Shown piece by piece: positions 57,739 to 64,000 of a DNA stretch of 64,000 bases. The stretch lies in contig MWEK01000004.1 of assembly GCA_002070955.1 (NCBI GenBank), positions 124,001 to 188,000 on the forward strand, in the 5' to 3' direction. Position numbers and translations under genes: made by a program. Source of the DNA: Planctomycetes bacterium ADurb.Bin069 (GTDB lineage Bacteria; Planctomycetota; UBA8108; UBA8890; UBA8898). The notes beneath the pieces were generated by a model. That model did no database searches. It was not told where the DNA came from and saw nothing but the letters and a program-made list of their open reading frames with translations. The stretch's first letter is position 1; each line of letters starts with the position of its first letter.

Positions 57739-60700
57739 GTGAAGACCAAGGCAATCGCGTGCGGCCTCGCCGCGCTGGCGGCGATGGGCATGGCTCCGGC
57801 GCGCGCCGCCGGGAATCTCGTCCCCGATCCCTCCTTCGAAGAGCCCATGGAGCGCGACCGCTGGGGGCATGTCTTCGCGCATTGGTCGGGGTGGATCTAC
57901 GAGGGTGAATGCGAGTTCCGGGTCTCGGACCTCGCGCGCACGGGCGGGCATTCGCTTCTCCTCGTCGGCGGGAACCAACCCAAGATCCGAGCCTGGCCTC
58001 GGAAGCTGGTCCTCGAGCCCGGCCGCTACCGCGTCGTCGCGCACCTGCGCGGCCTGGACATCGGGACCGGGCGTTGGAACCAGACCACGGAGTTCATGTT
58101 CGCGGGGGTGTATCTGCCCCTGGGCCGGAACGGGACCTTCGGGTGGACGCGCCTCACCTACGTGGGCGAGGTCAAGGAGCCGACGGAGGGAACCTGTCCG
58201 AGCTTCGGACTCATGGCGCCGGGCCGCCTCTGGGTCGATGACGTCACGGTGGAGAAAGTCGGCGACGACACGGCCCTGACGCCCGTTCCGGTCTTCGGCG
58301 CGGAAGAAGCGCCTATCGCGCCGCCCGGCCCCTTCGGCGCGGGCGCCGCCCGCTGCCCCGATTGCGGCTACCGCGCCATGCCCGCGTGGGGAAGCTGCTA
58401 TGCCTGCGGCGCGGCCCTCGCGGCTCGGCCTGCGGCGAGCGGCCCGCCGGTGCGCGTCATCGCGTCGTTCGAGGACGGAAACCCCTTCGACGGCGGCGTT
58501 GTCGTGTCGGCGCACGCCACGGACGGCGCCAAGGCTCTGCGCATCGACCGCGGCTACGCCAGCATGGATGGGCCGCAGGACTGGACCGGCTACGACTGGA
58601 TCAAGGTCGACGTGCACACCGACGCCGACCGTCCGCTCAAGCTGTATTTCGAGGTGCGCGACACGGAGACCCGCGACTACTGGACGCGGGTCAACTACAC
58701 GACCGTGGTGCCCCCCGGATCCGGCACGCTGGCGATTCCCGCCGCGCTGTACGTCGGCGAGAAGTCCCGCCCGGGCCGTCCGCTCAACCGCCGCGGCATC
58801 ACGCGGATCGTCTTTTCCATCGGCGCCGATCCGCCGGCGCCGCTCTTCCTCGACCGCCTGCGGCTGGAGCGCGACACCTCGGCCGAGGCCGTCCGGTTCG
58901 AGGGGCTCTGGGCCTTCGACCTGGGAACCCGCACCAGCCCCGTCATGGAGGGGTTCACGCCCCTCGACATGAGCTGCGCCTATACGGCCGGCCGGGGATA
59001 CGGCTGGAAGAACGCCCGCTTCTGGCGCGCTTTCGACGCGCTGCAGCCGGATCCGCTCTACCAGGATTTCATCTGCGTCGAGGCCGGCGGGCTGGCCATC
59101 GATGTGCCCAACGGGCGCTATCGCGTCATCGTCAACATGGACTCGCCCTCGGGGTACTGGGGCGAAGTGCAGCGCTACCGGCGGCGGGTTCTGCGCGTCG
59201 AGGGGCGCGAGCTGGTGGACACCATGGACCTGGAGGCGTTCATGCGGCGCTACTACCGGTCCTGGGATCGCGACGACCTCCCGGCGGAGAACGCGTTCGA
59301 TACCTACCAGCTGCCCTACTTCGCCGAGAAGGACTGCACGGTCGACGTCGACGACGGGCAGCTCAACGTGGAGTTCGAGGGGGCGAACTGGGCGTGCTGC
59401 GTGTCGGCCGTCATCGTGTTTCCCGCCGAGCGCGACGCGCAAGGCGACGCTTTTCTGGACTTCGTGCGCGCCCGGCGGCGGTTCCATTTCGACAATGCTT
59501 TCAAGCGCGTGCTCCACAGCCCCTCGGGGGTGCCGCCCGTTCCGAGCCCCGAGGAGCGCCGGCGGGGATACATCGTCTTTGCGCGGGACTGGATGGAGGA
59601 TGTCTTCGACAACGACATGCCCCGGGAAGGCGAGCGCGTGGCGACCCTGTCGGCCAGCGCCTTCGCGGGCGAGCTGGAGCCGGTCACCCTGTCCGTGTTT
59701 CCCCTCGAGGCGCTCGGCCCGGTCACGGTGACACCGGGCGATCTGGCGGGCCCCGGCGGCGCGGTCATTCCCGCCCGGGCCATTGCGACGGGTTACGTCC
59801 GGCACCGGCTCGCGCGTGTGACCATGGAGGGGAGCGTCTACACCATCGCGCCGCGATTTGTCGTCCCGCGGAGCACCGCGCCCATGCCGCCGGGTTTCAC
59901 GCGCACCTTCTGGCTCACGGTCGCGGTGCCGCCCACCGCCGCGCCGGGGCTTTACCGGGGCGCGCTCGCGGTGGCCGCCGCCGGCGGCGCGCCGTTGGCT
60001 GTGCCCCTCGAGGTTCGTGTCCGGCGAGGGACGCTGGACCCCGTGGACATCCCCGTCGGGCCCTGGGGCCACACGATCGACTTGCCGTGGGAAGGGCCGG
60101 AGGCCGCCGCCCGGAACCGCCGCCTGGCGGCGGCGTCGCTTCGCAAGCTCAGGGAGTACGGGTTCACCACCGCGAGCGGTCTGCCCGTGGTGCGCTACTT
60201 AGGATGCGAGAACGGCAGCCCGCGCTTGGATTTCTCCCGCGGCGATGCCCAGATGCGCTTGTTCAAGGAGCACGGCTTCCGGATGTCGGTCGTGACGTAC
60301 TGCCCCCTGGAAGGGCTCGAGACGTACTACAAGGACTCCGCCGCCATGCAGGCGGCGGGGTTCACGGACTATCCGGCCTTTATCCGCGCGGTCTTCGGCG
60401 CCATTCAGCGGCATGCCGAGGCGGCCGAGTGGCTGCCCGTCTACTGGAACATCGGCGATGAGCCCGTCGGCGACGATCTGGCGCGCAGCGCGGAAAACGC
60501 GGAAGCCTACCGCGCGGCCTTCCCGCAAGGCCCGCCGTTCTTCACGGCGGCGACTTCCTTCGTGGGCGCCGATGCGAACGATCCGCGCTTCCGCCTGTCC
60601 CGCGCCCTGCACGTGGCCGACTGGAACCTCCACGACGAGGCCTCGGTGCGGCTGCTCCGCGATGCCGGCGGCGCGTGGGCCTTTTACAACGGCGGCAACC

Positions 60701-61095
60701 GCTGGACCTTCGGGGTGTATCTATACAAGGCCGTCGCGCAGCACGGGATGCGCTTCCGGCTGTCCTGGCACTGGAACGCCGCGGCGGGCGATCCTTACTA
60801 TGCCCTCGATTGCCGCGAGGATGACTACGCCTGGTGCAGCGCGAGTCCCGAGGGCGAGTTGATCCCCTCCCTGGAGTTCGAGCGTCTCCGCGAAGGGCTC
60901 GACGACTACCGGCGCCTGGCGACCCTCGCGCGCCTGGCGCGCGAGAACCCCGGCGCCGAGGCCGCCGGAGCCGCCGAGGCGTGCCTTCGGGAAATCCTGG
61001 CCTCCTTCCGCCTCGGCGAGCGGGACATGAACGACGGGGGAAAGTTCAAGGCCCTTCGAGCGCGGCTCGAAGCGGCGATCGAGCAGTTGCGGTGA
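57739..61095 (+). CDS. secreted DUF4091 glycoside-hydrolase-like protein with internal zinc ribbon
   Basis: The GTG at 57739 starts a signal peptide (KTKAIACGLAALAAMGMAPARA); 1118 residues. N-terminal ~35-180 is a CBM-like jelly roll (NLVPDPSFEEP, RTGGHSLLLVGG, LWVDDVTVEKV). At ~205-228 lies a zinc-ribbon-like pair CPDCG ... CYACG. Two more beta modules follow. The C-terminal ~330 residues match DUF4091: WNIGDEPVGDDLARSAENAEAYR, FYNGGNRWTFGVYLYKAVAQHGMRFRLSWHWNAAAGDPYYALDCREDDY and FERLREGLDDYRRLATLARL. DUF4091 proteins are TIM-barrel glycosidase relatives with few characterised members. It precedes the GH39-like gene by 65 bp in the same direction. Confidence 0.85.
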   Translation: MKTKAIACGLAALAAMGMAPARAAGNLVPDPSFEEPMERDRWGHVFAHWSGWIYEGECEFRVSDLARTGGHSLLLVGGNQPKIRAWPRKLVLEPGRYRVVAHLRGLDIGTGRWNQTTEFMFAGVYLPLGRNGTFGWTRLTYVGEVKEPTEGTCPSFGLMAPGRLWVDDVTVEKVGDDTALTPVPVFGAEEAPIAPPGPFGAGAARCPDCGYRAMPAWGSCYACGAALAARPAASGPPVRVIASFEDGNPFDGGVVVSAHATDGAKALRIDRGYASMDGPQDWTGYDWIKVDVHTDADRPLKLYFEVRDTETRDYWTRVNYTTVVPPGSGTLAIPAALYVGEKSRPGRPLNRRGITRIVFSIGADPPAPLFLDRLRLERDTSAEAVRFEGLWAFDLGTRTSPVMEGFTPLDMSCAYTAGRGYGWKNARFWRAFDALQPDPLYQDFICVEAGGLAIDVPNGRYRVIVNMDSPSGYWGEVQRYRRRVLRVEGRELVDTMDLEAFMRRYYRSWDRDDLPAENAFDTYQLPYFAEKDCTVDVDDGQLNVEFEGANWACCVSAVIVFPAERDAQGDAFLDFVRARRRFHFDNAFKRVLHSPSGVPPVPSPEERRRGYIVFARDWMEDVFDNDMPREGERVATLSASAFAGELEPVTLSVFPLEALGPVTVTPGDLAGPGGAVIPARAIATGYVRHRLARVTMEGSVYTIAPRFVVPRSTAPMPPGFTRTFWLTVAVPPTAAPGLYRGALAVAAAGGAPLAVPLEVRVRRGTLDPVDIPVGPWGHTIDLPWEGPEAAARNRRLAAASLRKLREYGFTTASGLPVVRYLGCENGSPRLDFSRGDAQMRLFKEHGFRMSVVTYCPLEGLETYYKDSAAMQAAGFTDYPAFIRAVFGAIQRHAEAAEWLPVYWNIGDEPVGDDLARSAENAEAYRAAFPQGPPFFTAATSFVGADANDPRFRLSRALHVADWNLHDEASVRLLRDAGGAWAFYNGGNRWTFGVYLYKAVAQHGMRFRLSWHWNAAAGDPYYALDCREDDYAWCSASPEGELIPSLEFERLREGLDDYRRLATLARLARENPGAEAAGAAEACLREILASFRLGERDMNDGGKFKALRARLEAAIEQLR

Positions 61096-61160
61096 CCGCG
61101 CCGGAATCCCATGGAGCGGCAGCCGGCGCGGACGCCGAGAGGCGCGCGCAAGGAGGCGTT

Positions 61161-63917
61161 ATGCGGCGACAGGCGCGGGAGGGACGGCGGGGCTTCGGGA
61201 GGCTTCCAACCCTGGGCGCGGGGCGCGCGGCGTTGGCCGCGGCGCTGCTTTTCGCCGGCCTGGCTCGCGCCGGCGAGGCGCCCAATCTGGTTGCCAACGG
61301 CTCCTTCGAGCGGGAGGGGAGGACGCCGGGAACTCCGGAGGCGTGGGCGGCGGCGGGCAGCCGGTCCGTGGCGCAGGCGTTGCTCCTCGACACCAGGCTC
61401 GGCGGCGGCAAGTGCGCGAAGCTGGTCGTGAGCGCCTTCGCGGGCGACACGCCCGACGCCCACGCCATGGTGTGCCAGGCCGGCGTGGTCGCCGTGAAGG
61501 CGGGGCGGTGGTACCGTTTGAGCTTCCTGGCCAAGGGCGAAAACATTCGCACCGGCGCCGTCGAGGTCGCGCTCAGCGACATGCGCCGCTGGGAGAACGC
61601 GGGGCTCGCCGGCGCTTTTCCCGTCACGGCGCGGTGGGAGCCGCACGAGGTGCGCTTCCGCGCCCGCGCCGACGTGCCCGCCGCGGCGAGCCGCCTCCAG
61701 TTTTGGTTCAAGACGACGGGCACGCTGTGGCTCGACGATGTCGTTCTGACCGAAAGCGACGTCGGCGAGGAGTGGTTCCCCGTCCTGGCCTCCGAGGGAT
61801 CCGGCAATCTCGTCCCGAACAGCAGCTTCGAGTGCGGCGCCGCGGGGTGGGGAAGCTACACCTACGGCCTCAAGGGGTGGGGCGGGAACCTGTATCGGCT
61901 CGAGGGTGCAATTGACGCCTCCGCCGCGCGCCACGGCGGCCACAGCCTCAAAATCGCGCCGGCGCCCGGCACCCGGCCTGTTTTCTTCTTCGATTACTAC
62001 GAACCGGTTCGCCAGGCCGTGCGGCGGATCCTCGCCGCGAACCGCGGCTGGTTCCGCGTGTCCGAAGGCGAGACCTTGACGCTCTCGGCGTTCATGCGCG
62101 GCGACGGCGAGGACACCGCCGCCGAGTTGGCGGTCGTCTTCGCTCCCGACGTTCGCCGCTCGCGCGCGGTGAAGGTCGGCGCCGAATGGCGCCGCCACGA
62201 ATTCACCTTCACGGCGGAACGGCCGTACCTCTTCATCGCCGTCGGCCTCGATCTGGACGCGTCGGGGCGGGAATCCGCGGTGTTGTGGATCGACGCCGTG
62301 CAACTGGAGCGCGCCTCCGCCGCCACGCCGTACCGGCCGCGCGCGCCGGTCGAGGCGTACCTCGAGACCGGCGTCGAGGGCCACATTTTCTCAGGCGATG
62401 CGGGCATGGCGTTCGCCGCGCGGGCCTACAACGACGGCGATGCGCCCCGGGAGCTTCACGGCACCCTCGTGGTGGAAGACTTTTTCGAGCGCGTCGTTCT
62501 GGAGCGCGCCGTATCCATCGCGCTCGCGCCCCGCGCGGGCGGCGCCGCGGCGATCGCCGGCGTGCTGCCCGGCGCGCGCGGCTTTTTCCGGGTGCGCTGG
62601 CAAGCGGGGGAGGCGTCGCAGCGGCTGCGCTGCGCCGTTTTGGCGCCGCGGGAACGCGGCGCGGACGGCGCTCCCTTCGGTTTCAACCACGCCTACCCGT
62701 GGGGGTTCCTGATCGATCTCGCTCACCGCGCCGGGGCGGGCTGGTGGCGCGACTGGTCGGCGCAATGGAACACGGTGGAGCCGCGCAAGGGCGACTTTCG
62801 GTTCGAGGCGGCGGACGCGCAGATCGAACGGATTCTGCGCCGCGGGGGCGAGGCGCTCGTCCTGTTGCCGTTCCCGTCGGCCTCTTGGTCGACGACAGCT
62901 GACGCCGAGGCCGTCCGGAACGCCGCGGGGCGGGACGCGTACCTGCGCGCGCGCCTACCCGTTGCGTACGCGCCCGCGAAGCAGGAAGACTTCGACGCAT
63001 ATGCCGCGGCCGTGGTGCGGCGCTACTGCCGCGCGGAGCCGCGCCCCGCGGCGGCCTACCAGATTCTCAACGAACCCGTCTACACCGACTACGCCTTGCC
63101 GCGCCGTTTCGGATACGGAGTGGAGGACTACGTGCGGTTGCTCGCGGGGGCCTATCGGGCCATCAAGGCGGAGCAGCCCGACTGCGTCGTCGTCGGCGGC
63201 ATCGGCGCCGGGCTCGAGGCGGGAGTGACGCGGGAGTTCGTGGCGTCGGGAGGGCTCGCCTTCGTGGATGTCTTCGATGTTCATATCTACGATCCGCCGC
63301 GGCCGGCCGAAAGCTACGAGGAGCCTTTCGCCGCGCTCGAGGCCCTCATGCAGGCGCACGGCGGCCCGAAGCCCATCTGGATCACCGAATGGGGCTGCTA
63401 TGCCGACGACGACCCCGCGTGCATCCCGCCCACGGTGGGGGACGCCACGATGGGCCGCTGCCGCTGGAAGACGGAACGCGCCGCGACGGAGCATATCGTC
63501 AAGTTCGCGGCGACGGCCTTCGCGCACGGGGTCAGGCGGATCTTCTTCCACGCCGGGACCTGCGGCGCCATCAACGGTCCGGACGAGGGCGGCGTCCTCT
63601 TCGAGTACGGCGGCGCGCCCCGCGCAATGTACGCCGGCGTCGCGGCCTTCGCGCGCTTCGTGGGGGAGCCGCGGGCGTGCCCGTGGGCGCGCTGCCGCGA
63701 CGGTCTCGCCGCGTATGCCTTCGACACGGGGCGGGGGGCCGTCGCGGTGGTGTGGCGGTTCGGGGAAACGGCGCCGCCGCGGCCGCTCGCCCCCGGCCTG
63801 CGCGCCTACGACATCATGGGAAACGTCCTCGCCGCCGCCGAGGTCGCCCTGGACGGGACGCCGATCTACGTGACGGCGGCGGATTCGGCGCCCATCGCCG
63901 CGTGGCTGGAGCCGTGA
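61161..63917 (+). CDS. secreted clan-A glycoside hydrolase (GH39-like) with CBM-like modules
   Basis: The ATG at 61161 has AAGGAGG 4-5 bp upstream; 918 residues. A signal peptide precedes two CBM4/9-type jelly rolls (NLVANGSFEREG ... LWLDDVVLTE; NLVPNSSFECGAAGWGSYTYG ... AVLWIDAVQLERA), then a beta domain, then a TIM barrel from ~545: WWRDWSAQWNTVEPRKGDFRFEAAD, acid/base Glu in YQILNEPVYTDY near 637 and nucleophile Glu in IWITEWGCY near 742. The pattern resembles GH39/GH5-like exo-glycosidases. The last ~100 residues form a small beta domain. It is the second gene of the DUF4091 unit. Substrate is unknown. Confidence 0.87.
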   Translation: MRRQAREGRRGFGRLPTLGAGRAALAAALLFAGLARAGEAPNLVANGSFEREGRTPGTPEAWAAAGSRSVAQALLLDTRLGGGKCAKLVVSAFAGDTPDAHAMVCQAGVVAVKAGRWYRLSFLAKGENIRTGAVEVALSDMRRWENAGLAGAFPVTARWEPHEVRFRARADVPAAASRLQFWFKTTGTLWLDDVVLTESDVGEEWFPVLASEGSGNLVPNSSFECGAAGWGSYTYGLKGWGGNLYRLEGAIDASAARHGGHSLKIAPAPGTRPVFFFDYYEPVRQAVRRILAANRGWFRVSEGETLTLSAFMRGDGEDTAAELAVVFAPDVRRSRAVKVGAEWRRHEFTFTAERPYLFIAVGLDLDASGRESAVLWIDAVQLERASAATPYRPRAPVEAYLETGVEGHIFSGDAGMAFAARAYNDGDAPRELHGTLVVEDFFERVVLERAVSIALAPRAGGAAAIAGVLPGARGFFRVRWQAGEASQRLRCAVLAPRERGADGAPFGFNHAYPWGFLIDLAHRAGAGWWRDWSAQWNTVEPRKGDFRFEAADAQIERILRRGGEALVLLPFPSASWSTTADAEAVRNAAGRDAYLRARLPVAYAPAKQEDFDAYAAAVVRRYCRAEPRPAAAYQILNEPVYTDYALPRRFGYGVEDYVRLLAGAYRAIKAEQPDCVVVGGIGAGLEAGVTREFVASGGLAFVDVFDVHIYDPPRPAESYEEPFAALEALMQAHGGPKPIWITEWGCYADDDPACIPPTVGDATMGRCRWKTERAATEHIVKFAATAFAHGVRRIFFHAGTCGAINGPDEGGVLFEYGGAPRAMYAGVAAFARFVGEPRACPWARCRDGLAAYAFDTGRGAVAVVWRFGETAPPRPLAPGLRAYDIMGNVLAAAEVALDGTPIYVTAADSAPIAAWLEP

Positions 63918-64000
63918 GGGCGGCGGCGCGCCGCCGCCGCGCCTGCAGCCTGCGCGCCCGTCCCGCGGTCTGGCGTTCGCGGCGGCGAGGCGGCATCATC

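Noticed and set aside
57304..60072. Upstream extension of the spermidine-synthase-like frame to over 1600 codons
   Set aside because: The extra part lies entirely opposite the DUF4091 gene and has no domain pattern; the real protein starts at the membrane helices near 57303.

Overview
The window is about 70% GC for most of its length and reads as a chromosomal segment of a Gram-negative, heterotrophic bacterium, most likely a member of the Planctomycetota or a nearby PVC-type lineage. That assignment is inference. It rests on two Tat-dependent Gfo/Idh/MocA oxidoreductases, GH172 (DUF2961) and DUF4091 proteins, HEAT and PD40 repeat proteins, ECF sigma/anti-sigma pairs, and a giant secreted protein ending in the dockerin-like 'RGDAN..DLADVVF..DANDDG' tail common in planctomycete genomes. 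LpxB argues for lipid A and an outer membrane.

Layout. 1-5.7 kb: a truncated PQQ-type beta-propeller, a DagK-like lipid kinase, a DUF155 membrane protein, and an ECF sigma factor coupled to an anti-sigma/terpene-cyclase-like fusion. 5.7-10.7 kb (minus): the ftsK-rimO-pgsA-pgpA operon. 10.9-14.5 kb: an MFS transporter and a secreted GH172 protein carrying a pseudopilin-like insert. 14.6-19.0 kb (minus): the housekeeping operon tpiA-secG-yicC-gmk-rpoZ-coaC-coaB behind a near-consensus promoter. 19.4-25.9 kb: a HEAT protein, an alpha/beta hydrolase, and a class I amidotransferase coupled to lpxB, two unknown membrane proteins and a UroD-like protein. 26.0-28.6 kb: an ECF sigma, its anti-sigma and a double-PDZ protein. 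28.7-39.7 kb: three Gfo/Idh/MocA oxidoreductases, a heparinase II/III-type lyase, a glycerophosphodiesterase, a UAP1-type nucleotidyltransferase and a HEAT/discoidin protein. 39.7-44.9 kb: a 1743-residue FG-GAP/Fn3-like/dockerin-like protein. 52.5-63.9 kb: a BSP-type metalloprotease, a clan-A glycosidase, a membrane-anchored spermidine-synthase-like protein, a DUF4091 protein and a GH39-like glycosidase.

Accessory part. From 45.07 to 46.45 kb lies a compact unit I interpret as a retron. It has a sigma70-like promoter, an msr-msd-like RNA bounded by a long-range inverted repeat, a retron-type reverse transcriptase and an intrinsic terminator, with no adjacent effector gene. It is divergent from a tRNA-Arg(CCU). 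On the other side of the tRNA, 46.6-52.4 kb is visibly lower in GC and holds a 16-fold PD40 repeat protein, a leucine-rich-repeat protein and a frameshifted RHS remnant, which looks like a tRNA-flanked genomic island.

Functional picture. Most of the accessory coding capacity is for secreted polysaccharide and glycoconjugate processing (GH172, heparinase, clan-A glycosidases, DUF4091) with oxidoreductases that may process released sugars. The rest is envelope building and sensing (PgsA/PgpA, LpxB, SecG, two ECF systems) and core housekeeping. No CRISPR array, rRNA or intact insertion sequence was seen.
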